The notes under the pieces were generated by a model. That model did not search any database, was not told where the DNA came from, and saw nothing but the letters and a program-made list of their open reading frames with translations. A program made the position numbers and the translations under genes. From Nocardia huaxiensis (GTDB lineage Bacteria > Actinomycetota > Actinomycetes > Mycobacteriales > Mycobacteriaceae): a stretch of DNA of 64,000 bases. Every line of letters begins with the position of its first letter. The stretch's first letter is position 1. The stretch covers positions 5,642,001 to 5,706,000 of the forward strand of contig NZ_CP059399.1 of assembly GCF_013744875.1 (NCBI RefSeq), given 5' to 3'. This document shows positions 29,658-38,273 of this stretch, one piece after another.

Positions 29658-29803
29658 ACGGCTCGGCGCCTGTTCAGGGGGCATGCGCCGCCGGTGCGCC
29701 AACCTTGCGCAATATGCGCGTGAATGCCCCCGGCGGCAATAGCCAAGCAATCGCCGAATGTGCCGGAGACCACGGTGAATATCGGAATACCGGCCGGTAG
29801 GGA

Positions 29804-30235
29804 ATGGTTGGCGCAGACATGGTTTTCTCTGTCCCGATCACCGTCCGCGGCTACGAGCTCGATATAAACGGCCACCTGAACCAGGCCGTCTACCACCAGT
29901 ACGCCGAGCACGCCCGCTGGGAGCTCATGCGCGCGGCCGGCGTCCCGGGCGAGAAGATGATCGCCTCCGGCATCGGCCCGGTGGTGCTGGAGTCCAACAT
30001 CAAGTACTTCCGCGAGTTGCATCTCGGTGACGAAGTAACGGTGAGCTGCACGTTCGAGTGGACGGGCCGGAAGGTGTTCACCATGCACCAGGAGATCGTC
30101 AAACTGGACGGCACCGTATCTGCGCAGGTGACAGTGGTCGCCGGCGTCATGGATCTGAAGGCCCGCAAGCTCGTTTCCGATCCGCGCGAGCGCTTCCTCG
30201 CCCTCGCCGAGTCTCCCGAGGTGCTCGGTCTGTAA
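29804..30235 (+). CDS. Acyl-CoA thioesterase (hotdog, FcbC/YbgC type)
   Basis: A 143-residue single-hotdog thioesterase with the 4-hydroxybenzoyl-CoA thioesterase signature VRGYELDINGHLNQAVYHQYAEHARW and ESNIKYFRELHLGD. It would hydrolyse acyl- or aryl-CoA. ATG 29804 follows GGTAGGG; ATG 29819 also fits the family but has no ribosome site. A second related protein is at 57963-58406. A strong hairpin at 30281-30309 ends the gene. Confidence 0.88.
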   Translation: MVGADMVFSVPITVRGYELDINGHLNQAVYHQYAEHARWELMRAAGVPGEKMIASGIGPVVLESNIKYFRELHLGDEVTVSCTFEWTGRKVFTMHQEIVKLDGTVSAQVTVVAGVMDLKARKLVSDPRERFLALAESPEVLGL

Positions 30236-30280
30236 CCGATCCGGTAACGGAGCGAAAAACTTTCGGCCGTAGCGTATTAC

Positions 30281-30309
30281 GCCGTCCCGGCAGCGTTTGC
30301 CGGGACGGC
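30281..30309 (+). terminator. Strong hairpin after the thioesterase gene
   Basis: GCCGTCCCGGCA (30281-30292) pairs perfectly with TGCCGGGACGGC (30298-30309) around a five-base loop, 45 bases after the stop. It separates this gene from the ATP-grasp operon. Confidence 0.7.
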
Positions 30310-30407
30310 TGAAATCTTTCGATGCGAGCCGAACACGTAGCGCCAGGGGATATGATTCAGATCACGCTCGGCCCCGCAGCAAATCCCGAGCAGATCGGAG
30401 TTCAGCA

Positions 30408-30869
30408 ATGACCGGCGCCCTCCATCCCTCCGCGTCCGCGACCGTGGGTTCCACCGCGCCACCGCTATCCGGCTATCTCGTGGCCGCCACCGACCGGCAT
30501 ATCAGCGTGCGCGTCGCCGACGGCACCTGGACCTTCCGCCGGGCCGACGTCCTCTCCCTCACCGACTGGGAATCTGCGGCGGCGCAAGGTATCTGCGAGG
30601 AGCGGCCGGTGCTGGTGCGAGTGCGCAGTGGCACGGTCGCCGATTTCACCCAGCGCAGGCGTGTCGAACTCGTCGATCGCCCCCTGACCCTCCCGCAGGA
30701 CCACACCCCCGCCCGCGGTGACGACGAACTGCAGCGGCTCACCGAAATCTGGGCGCGCACGCTGGAACTCACCACCCGGCCCGGCGTCGGCGGCGCCACC
30801 ATGACGTGCTGTCAGACCCGCTCGCACAATGGCAGCGACGACGGCGCGGCCTGCGACAGCCTGGACTGA
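30408..30869 (+). CDS. Candidate ribosomal peptide precursor for ATP-grasp ligase
   Basis: A 153-residue protein directly upstream (11 bases) of an MvdC/MvdD-like ATP-grasp gene. Residues 20-55 look like a small beta-rich domain (GYLVAATDRHISVRV then WTFRRADVLSL). The last 22 residues hold Cys134, Cys135, Thr137, Ser139, Ser143, Asp144, Asp145, Cys149, Asp150, Ser151 and Asp153, a mix of hydroxyl and acidic side chains that an ATP-grasp ligase could join as esters. I recognise no known graspetide precursor motif, so the substrate role is inferred from position, length and tail composition. It starts at ATG 30408, seven bases after CGGAG. Confidence 0.6.
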   Translation: MTGALHPSASATVGSTAPPLSGYLVAATDRHISVRVADGTWTFRRADVLSLTDWESAAAQGICEERPVLVRVRSGTVADFTQRRRVELVDRPLTLPQDHTPARGDDELQRLTEIWARTLELTTRPGVGGATMTCCQTRSHNGSDDGAACDSLD

Positions 30870-30880
30870 CGGATTCGCGG

Positions 30881-31840
30881 ATGAACTCCCGCACAACGGG
30901 TTCGGTGCTCATCGTCACCGAGGCCGACGACCTGCACGGCGACGCTCTCGCTGTCACGCTGCGCAAGCTGTACGCGCTCAGCGCGATTCGGCTCGACATG
31001 CGCGACTTTCCGCGGGAGAACGGCACTTTCCGCCTCGCCCGCGAAGGCACCAGCCGCAGCCTGTCCCATGTGCTCGGCCTCGACGACGTCACCTCGGTGT
31101 GGTGGCGCAGACCGCAGCCCTGCGACGTGCCCAGCAGCCTGCACGCCGAGGACGACGCCTATCGGCGCGCCGAATGCGATGGCTTCCTGCAGGGCCTGCT
31201 GTGGTCCATGCCCGCGCTGTGGGTGAACGATCCCGGCGCCGACCGCACCGCGAATCGCAAGATCGTGCAATTGGAAACGGCCTATCGCGCCGGTTTCGCC
31301 GTCCCGGAAACGCTCATCACCAACGATGCCGAGGAGGCGCACGCCTTCATCGACTCCCGGCCCGGCCCGGTCATCTACAAGCGCACCGGCACCGGGCGCG
31401 GCGCCTTCACCGAGACCCGCGTGGTGACGGCGGCCGATCGCGGGCGCATGCCGACGATCCGCAACTCCCCCACCACGTTTCAGGACTACATCCACGCCGA
31501 ATGCGATCTGCGGGTGGTGTGGGTGGACGGCATCGAGTGGGTGGTGCGCATCGACTCGCAAGCCGGTGTGGGACGGGTGGATTCACGCCTGGACACCTCG
31601 GTCGCGTTCACCGCGGACCGCCTGCCCGCCTCGGTCAGCAAGTCGCTGACCACGCTGATGGGCGCGCTGGGACTGGCTTTCGGCGTGATCGACCTGCGCG
31701 TGGGCCTGGACGGCGAGTTCTGGTTCCTGGAAGTGAACCCGCAGGGCCAGTTCGCCTACCTCGAAATCAAAACGGGCCTGCCGATTTTCGAGAGCCTGGC
31801 CAACCTGCTCGTACTCGGCGACGGCACCGTCACCCGCTAG
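30881..31840 (+). CDS. ATP-grasp ribosomal peptide maturase (MvdC/MvdD-like)
   Basis: A 319-residue ATP-grasp ligase. The N-terminal segment (VLIVTEADDLHGDALAVTL and a WWRRP motif) is typical of the graspetide maturases MvdC/MvdD and their actinobacterial relatives. The ATP-grasp core has VIYKRTGTGRGAF, FQDYIHAECDLRVVW and the metal-binding FLEVNPQGQFAYLE. The family activates acidic side chains of a precursor peptide and joins them to Ser, Thr or Lys. The 153-aa upstream gene is the likely substrate. No protease, acetyltransferase or exporter follows, so the cluster is minimal. Confidence 0.82.
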   Translation: MNSRTTGSVLIVTEADDLHGDALAVTLRKLYALSAIRLDMRDFPRENGTFRLAREGTSRSLSHVLGLDDVTSVWWRRPQPCDVPSSLHAEDDAYRRAECDGFLQGLLWSMPALWVNDPGADRTANRKIVQLETAYRAGFAVPETLITNDAEEAHAFIDSRPGPVIYKRTGTGRGAFTETRVVTAADRGRMPTIRNSPTTFQDYIHAECDLRVVWVDGIEWVVRIDSQAGVGRVDSRLDTSVAFTADRLPASVSKSLTTLMGALGLAFGVIDLRVGLDGEFWFLEVNPQGQFAYLEIKTGLPIFESLANLLVLGDGTVTR

Positions 31841-31921
31841 GCGGGCGCGCGAAACCCCCGATTGTCCAGCAGCTTTCGCCATGCCTGCCGCATAACGTCT
31901 TCCGCCACTCCACGGTTGCAG

Positions 31922-31967
31922 GGTGTAGCCCCGGAACCCGAGCAACCCCTGGGGGTTCGGGGGCACC
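31922..31967. terminator. Bidirectional hairpin between convergent genes
   Basis: GGTG-ta-GCCCCGGAACCC pairs with GGGTTCGGGGGCACC with one bulge. It lies between the ATP-grasp stop (31840) and the convergent HTH stop (32000), so it can serve both. Confidence 0.55.
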
Positions 31968-31999
31968 AATCCCTGCGCGTGCTGTGAGTGCGGAAAACG

Positions 32000-32248
32000 C
32001 TACTTGGCAGCGGCTTTCGCCGACTTTCGCCGGTTCGCACCACCCCGGCTGCGGAGTTGCACATGCGACTCCACCAGCACGTTGTGGATGAATCCATACG
32101 ATCTCCCGGTCTCCCGGGCCAAAGACCGGATGCTGGCTCCGGCCTCGTACTGCTTCTTGAGCTGGGATTGCAGGCGGTCTCGCGACTTTCCGGTGACGCG
32201 CGTGCCCTTCCCCAATACGGCTTTACCCTGTGCGGGTCTGTCACTCAT
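32000..32248 (-). CDS. Small HTH protein (Rv1473A-like position)
   Basis: An 82-residue basic protein with a resolvase/Mor-like helix-turn-helix: LKKQYEAGASIRSLARETGR then SYGFIHNVL, followed by a lysine/arginine-rich tail. It starts at ATG 32246-32248 after CGGAGGAAG. It lies downstream of the ABC-F gene on the same strand, the arrangement I recall for Rv1473/Rv1473A in M. tuberculosis. Such proteins are widespread in actinobacteria and presumably bind DNA; targets are unknown. Confidence 0.82.
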   Translation of the reverse strand: MSDRPAQGKAVLGKGTRVTGKSRDRLQSQLKKQYEAGASIRSLARETGRSYGFIHNVLVESHVQLRSRGGANRRKSAKAAAK

Positions 32249-32308
32249 GACTTCCTCCGAGTCGCCGTGGGCGCCTCATTCCAGGCTAAACACTCGGAGG
32301 CATGTGAT

Positions 32309-32321
32309 CAATGAATCATTG
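32309..32321. promoter_or_regulatory. Palindrome CAATGA-A-TCATTG before the HTH gene
   Basis: A perfect six-plus-six palindrome in the 82-base gap between the ABC-F gene and the small HTH gene. It is AT-rich in a GC-rich background and could be an autoregulatory site. Confidence 0.4.
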
Positions 32322-32330
32322 TGATTAGCA

Positions 32331-33962
<1,632 letters not shown>

Positions 33963-34044
33963 AAGCGTCTCCTCATTGCAGCAGTGGGTACCGATGGTCA
34001 ACCGATAGATTGTGTGCCCGCTCGGCGCACAAGAACCACCGATT

Positions 34045-35487
34045 TTATCTCAGCCCCGGAAAGCCCAAAGGTCCGGATACTCGATCCTCGTAGCGCCGCA
34101 CAGCGTCCCCGATTTCGGGGTACCAGGACAGGAGTTCGCCGCGGATGCCGTCGGTGCCGAGGAGGCTGAGGGTCCCGACTGTGGTGCCCGCCTTGCGGGC
34201 CAGGGGGATCAGCGCGGGCGGGAGGGTCATCTGACGGAAGACGTTGGAGAGGCTGATCGCCGCGATGTCGGTCACCTGGTCGCGGAGCCAGTCGGTGGAC
34301 ATGTGGAAGTCGTCGCGCAAGACGACCTGGATGAAGGGCGTGGCTATGCGGAGGAGTTCTTCGGCGTCGAAAGCTGTTCCGGGGTGGACGAATCCGTGGG
34401 CGCGGAGGGCGTCTTCCAGGTCGGCCGGGGTGCCGTTCAACAGGGCCTCGGCGATGTCGGCAACCGTGGCGCGGAAGTCCGGCGGGTAGCCGCCCACTGC
34501 GCCGAAGTCGACGACGCCGAGGCGGCCGTCGGGCAGCAGGAGGAAGTTGCCGGGGTGCACGTCGCTGTAGAGGATGCCGCCGCGGTCGGCGACGGTCTCG
34601 AGGAACCGGAAGACGGTCAGTCCCGCGCGGCCGCGTTCCTCGGCGGTGCCGGTCGCGACGACGCGGGTCAGGGCGGCGCCATCGAGCCAGTCGCTGATCA
34701 GGACTTCATCGGCGACCATCACGACATCGGGGACCAGGAATTCCGGGTCGTCGCGCAGCAGATCGGCGCAGCGCTGCTGGTTCGCGGCTTCCAGCCGGTA
34801 GTCGAGTTCGCCGTCGACCACGGCGCACACCATCTCGATGACCGCGCACACATCCGCGCCCGGCATGACCGCGCCGATCAATCCGGACATACTGCGCAGC
34901 TGCCGGAGGTCCGAGGCCACCGCCTCCCGAGCACCCGGGTACATGATCTTGACCGCAACGTCGCGGCCGTCGTGCCACACCGCCCGGTGCACCTGCCCCA
35001 GCGAGGCCGCCGCGGCGGCCCGATCGGTGAACTCCCGGAACTGGTTTCGCCACGACGGCCCGAGATTGCGCGCCATCACCTGCTCGACGAGTGCCGGCAT
35101 CATGGGTGGCGCGGAATCCTGCAGTCTGCTCAGGGTCTCGCCCGCGATCTCCCCGAACGCCGCGGGCGCGAGCGGGACCGCGGAGCGGAAGACGGCCGCC
35201 ATCTGACCGAGCTTGGCCAGACAGCCCTTGAGATCACCCAGCACTTCTACGAGGTGCTCGGCGGTGCGCAGCTGGATATCGCGGTCGATCTCGGCCGCCG
35301 GCTTGCCCAGCAATCGTTTGCCGTAGCCTGCCGCCCGGCGCCCGGCATACGCGACCGGCACCGCGGCCAACCGCAGATCGCGACTCAACCGGCTCGTCTG
35401 CGGCACGGCCTCTTGCACCCGGGCACGTCCGGGAAAGGGGATCACGCGCCCCGGCGCTTCGCTGCCCAACCAGCCTTTCACCCGCAT
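34045..35487 (-). CDS. ABC1/AarF/UbiB family atypical kinase
   Basis: A 480-residue member of the UbiB/ADCK family. Family motifs are LKGCLAKLGQMAA (KxGQ), the Ala-rich loop AAAASLGQVHRA, DVHPGNFLLL (catalytic loop) and VVDFGAVGG (DFG). Bacterial UbiB supports isoprenoid quinone biosynthesis; actinobacteria make menaquinone, and the role of their AarF proteins is poorly known. ATG 35485-35487 is preferred over the adjacent GTG because GGAGGG sits about seven bases away. It lies upstream of the ABC-F gene on the same strand. Confidence 0.9.
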   Translation of the reverse strand: MRVKGWLGSEAPGRVIPFPGRARVQEAVPQTSRLSRDLRLAAVPVAYAGRRAAGYGKRLLGKPAAEIDRDIQLRTAEHLVEVLGDLKGCLAKLGQMAAVFRSAVPLAPAAFGEIAGETLSRLQDSAPPMMPALVEQVMARNLGPSWRNQFREFTDRAAAAASLGQVHRAVWHDGRDVAVKIMYPGAREAVASDLRQLRSMSGLIGAVMPGADVCAVIEMVCAVVDGELDYRLEAANQQRCADLLRDDPEFLVPDVVMVADEVLISDWLDGAALTRVVATGTAEERGRAGLTVFRFLETVADRGGILYSDVHPGNFLLLPDGRLGVVDFGAVGGYPPDFRATVADIAEALLNGTPADLEDALRAHGFVHPGTAFDAEELLRIATPFIQVVLRDDFHMSTDWLRDQVTDIAAISLSNVFRQMTLPPALIPLARKAGTTVGTLSLLGTDGIRGELLSWYPEIGDAVRRYEDRVSGPLGFPGLR

Positions 35488-35604
35488 CACCCACCCTCCG
35501 CCTGTTGTCGCAGTCTGTCACACCGTCCGATTCCATGATCATCGAGAGTGTTCGCCGTCGGTCACAGCGGACCAGGCGGGCCGGACCTTCCACCGATCTC
35601 GTTG

Positions 35605-36444
35605 TCAACCAACGGAATTCGGGATCGCCAGCTGGTTCTCCAACCGGTAGATGCGCAGATCCGCCGGAACGCCCCGCAGCGAGGCTGGGTGATAGCTGCT
35701 GAGGCGGCATCCGAGCTCGCCCAGGGTCGCGGCACGCAGCGTGTCCAAGGTGGCACCCGAGATCATGGTGTTGCCGTTGCCGCCGCTCTCCATCACGCGC
35801 GCGGCCACATTGACGTCGATTCCGAGCCAGTCGCCGCCGATAGCGCGCGGGCTGCCGGTGTGCAGGCCGATCCGCATCCGCGGGCGGTAACCCGCGAGGT
35901 CGATCGAGCCGAGATTGCGGGCGCCCGCCACCGCCGCGCGCACCCCGCCGTCGCCGGACGGGAACACGGCCATGATCCCGTCGCCCATGCGCTTCACCAC
36001 CCGGCCGCCGCACTCCGCGATGGGCGGTTCGATGGCTGCGGCAACCCGGCGAAGCAGCAGCAGGGTGATCTCGTCACCGACGGTGAGTGACCAGTGCGAG
36101 AAGGCGACCAGGTCGGTGAACATGATGGTCACCTCCCGCGCTGCGTCATGATTGCGGCCCACACGCTGCGTGAGCGCCTGCCAGACCTGCAGCGCGCCCA
36201 GACCCAATTCCTTTGCGGCGCTGGGTGAATCACCACTCAACCGATCCGCCACGCGGGCCACCGCGCGCACGCCGCCCGGACCGGACACCGACAGCGGATC
36301 CCCGAAGGCAGGATCGCCCGGCAGATTCTCCCGCGCCCTGCGGATGGCGTTGACGAGGTCACGGCGACGGCCATCCGGCATCAGCGCCGACAGTTGGCCC
36401 GGACGCCTGCCCCGCCAGAATTCGGATCGATCTTCGACTGCCAC
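35605..36444 (-). CDS. Class III adenylate/guanylate cyclase
   Basis: A 279-residue soluble cyclase making a cyclic nucleotide from ATP or GTP. An N-terminal helical region (1-100) precedes the CHD domain with the metal aspartates in MFTDLVAFSHW and MGDGIMAVF, and RIGLHTGSPRAIGGDWLGIDVNVAARV at the nucleotide site. GTG 36442-36444 is chosen because GGAGG is about eight bases upstream; the frame stays open to 36573 with no family sequence. A receptor domain is absent, so the signal sensed is unclear. Confidence 0.85.
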   Translation of the reverse strand: MAVEDRSEFWRGRRPGQLSALMPDGRRRDLVNAIRRARENLPGDPAFGDPLSVSGPGGVRAVARVADRLSGDSPSAAKELGLGALQVWQALTQRVGRNHDAAREVTIMFTDLVAFSHWSLTVGDEITLLLLRRVAAAIEPPIAECGGRVVKRMGDGIMAVFPSGDGGVRAAVAGARNLGSIDLAGYRPRMRIGLHTGSPRAIGGDWLGIDVNVAARVMESGGNGNTMISGATLDTLRAATLGELGCRLSSYHPASLRGVPADLRIYRLENQLAIPNSVG

Positions 36445-36615
36445 CCTCGACACCTCCGCAGCGGAGTGAGCGGCCACGTCATTGAGTCCGCAGATTTCGA
36501 AGTGCTGTGCTCCCGCGATGCTACCGAGCGGCCGCAGACAACAGCCAGCAAACTTTCCGCTCGAGCGACGCACGTCACAGCGTTGTAGAGATACAGCTAT
36601 CCCGCCTCGATCAGC

Positions 36616-36654
36616 CCCACGCGCCGATCCATACTGTGTGGATCGGCGCGTGGG
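36616..36654. terminator. 16-base-pair hairpin
   Basis: CCCACGCGCCGATCCA (36616-36631) pairs perfectly with TGGATCGGCGCGTGGG (36639-36654) around a seven-base loop, 16 bases past the stop of the glycine-rich gene. It is the likely 3' end of the repeat-protein operon (36671-40115). Confidence 0.75.
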
Positions 36655-36670
36655 CGGGCCATCGCCGCGG

Positions 36671-36931
36671 CTACAGCGGGGTCTTGCTGCGCCCGCGCGC
36701 GAGCGCGCCGAGCACCGCGGTCGCGAGGGCGCCGACGACTCCGCCGCCCGCCACCTGGCCGATGATCTGCCCCAGGTCGAGACCGCTACCGGTCAACGCC
36801 TGGATGATCGCACCGGTGATGCCACCGCCGACGGCGCCCACCGCGGTATTTCCCGCTGTCCCGAAGCCGGTCTTCGCGCCGGCGAGGTTTCCGCCGAGCA
36901 GACCGCCCAGCAATCCGAGCAACCACTCCAT
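36671..36931 (-). CDS. Small glycine-rich hydrophobic protein
   Basis: An 86-residue protein, about one third Gly, with hydrophobic segments LLGLLGGLLGGNLAG and GGITGAIIQALTG and a basic C-terminus (ARGRSKTPL). It resembles glycine-zipper proteins that insert in or associate with membranes; database labels such as DNA methyltransferase for similar proteins are unsupported by sequence. It starts at ATG 36929-36931 after CAGGAGAG. It is the last gene of a three-gene operon with an LGFP-repeat protein (47 bases upstream) and the alveolin-like repeat protein. Confidence 0.8.
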   Translation of the reverse strand: MEWLLGLLGGLLGGNLAGAKTGFGTAGNTAVGAVGGGITGAIIQALTGSGLDLGQIIGQVAGGGVVGALATAVLGALARGRSKTPL

Positions 36932-36978
36932 GACACTCTCCTGACTCTCGATTGGTGTTGGAACTCCGTGTGACGCGA

Positions 36979-38241
36979 CTACGGGTCGCTCTTGTCCACG
37001 ACACTGCGCTGATTGATACCGATGGCATTGTTCTCGTAGAAGACATCGATACCCCCCGCATCACGGGTCAGGTACAGCGGATCTGCTTCCGGCACAACCG
37101 TTTCAGGTAACGCGTGCCGAGGACGCGCGGGCTCCTGGGCGGAGCCCTTCAGCACCTGACGCCCGGTGGGATTCGGCTGCGGCTTCCCGGCCGGCGGCGC
37201 ACCGGTGAAGCGTGACAGGCTCCTGGTCTGCGGGGTCTCGTATTCCCGGGGCAGTTCCCGCGGATGGGTTCCCCTCGGCTTGGGTGCGGGCACCGAAGTG
37301 TTCACCGATGGAACAGGTCGGGGAACCTCGGTGCGCATGGCCGGCTTCGGTGTGGCCGGACCGCTCATCGCGATCGAGGTGATCCCGTCGCCGCGGCGGG
37401 GACCGAACAAGCGCAGCAGCGAGGCCGCCGCGGCGGTGGCTGCCAGGCCGATCGGAATGCCCCACCACCGATTGATTCCGCCGCCGGTATTCACCTGAGG
37501 TACCGCGATATTCGGCTTCGGCACGCTGACCGACGGGAAGCCCGGCCCGCCGTTTCCTTCCGGTTCGAACATGGCGTTTCCTTGGATGGCTTTGAATCCG
37601 GGCAATGTGGCGGCCAGCGCGGCCGGGTCGGTGGTGAGACCGCGCTCCTGCGACCAGGAGATCTCGGTGCCGCCGGGACCGCTGAACCGGCCGGCCTCGA
37701 CGCCGTCACGGGTATCGGTATCGGACGCGGGGTAACCGAACGGACCGGTCACGCCGCCGCTGGCCTTGTAGGCGTCCAGCACCGGACCGCGGACCAGCCA
37801 CGCCCCGGATGCCGGACTCCAGTAGATGGCCGCGCCGCCGGGCTGCGCGAAATCATTGAATCGGCCGCCCCCGTCGGCGACGCTCTCGTCATTGACGGGG
37901 AAGCCCAGCGGCCCCGCCGGTCCGCCCAGGGCGCGATACTTTTCCAGGATGTCGCCGTACATGATCTTCGCGCCGTGGTCCGGCGAGTAGAAGATGGTGC
38001 CGCCCTGATAGTTTCGCTCGGCGCCGGTGCCGATATCGCTGGCGGCGGCGAGCGGCGTGCCTAGAAACGAACCGGCGCCGCCGAATTCGGCGTATCGGTG
38101 GTCGATTGCCTCGACCGCCCGGGCCGGCGGATCCGCCCAGGCCGGTATTGCGGGGCCACCGAGCAGCCCCAGACCGATGATGCCGAGGAAGGCTCCGGTC
38201 GAGACACAGTGCGAGAAGGACTTTCGTTCGAAGGTGTACAT
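36979..38241 (-). CDS. Secreted LGFP-repeat protein with internal membrane helix
   Basis: A 420-residue envelope protein. A signal peptide ends near residue 37 (AWADPP). At least three LGFP-type repeats follow between 50 and 210 (GSFLGTPL, PLGFPVND, PFGYPASD), each with aromatic residues as in corynebacterial and nocardial cell-wall anchored proteins. A single hydrophobic helix follows near 265-280 (WWGIPIGLAATAAAASLL), and then a proline/arginine-rich tail of about 130 residues. LGFP repeats are linked to arabinogalactan or mycolate attachment. ATG 38239-38241 follows GAGGAG by eight bases. The gene is 32 bases after the repeat protein and clearly in the same operon. Confidence 0.87.
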   Translation of the reverse strand: MYTFERKSFSHCVSTGAFLGIIGLGLLGGPAIPAWADPPARAVEAIDHRYAEFGGAGSFLGTPLAAASDIGTGAERNYQGGTIFYSPDHGAKIMYGDILEKYRALGGPAGPLGFPVNDESVADGGGRFNDFAQPGGAAIYWSPASGAWLVRGPVLDAYKASGGVTGPFGYPASDTDTRDGVEAGRFSGPGGTEISWSQERGLTTDPAALAATLPGFKAIQGNAMFEPEGNGGPGFPSVSVPKPNIAVPQVNTGGGINRWWGIPIGLAATAAAASLLRLFGPRRGDGITSIAMSGPATPKPAMRTEVPRPVPSVNTSVPAPKPRGTHPRELPREYETPQTRSLSRFTGAPPAGKPQPNPTGRQVLKGSAQEPARPRHALPETVVPEADPLYLTRDAGGIDVFYENNAIGINQRSVVDKSDP

Positions 38242-38273
38242 CACGCGAACTCCTCTGCAGTCGACGATCGGCC

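Noticed and set aside
36671..36931. DNA methyltransferase label often given to similar glycine-rich proteins
   Set aside because: No SAM-binding or catalytic motif fits in 86 mostly Gly/Ala/Leu residues.
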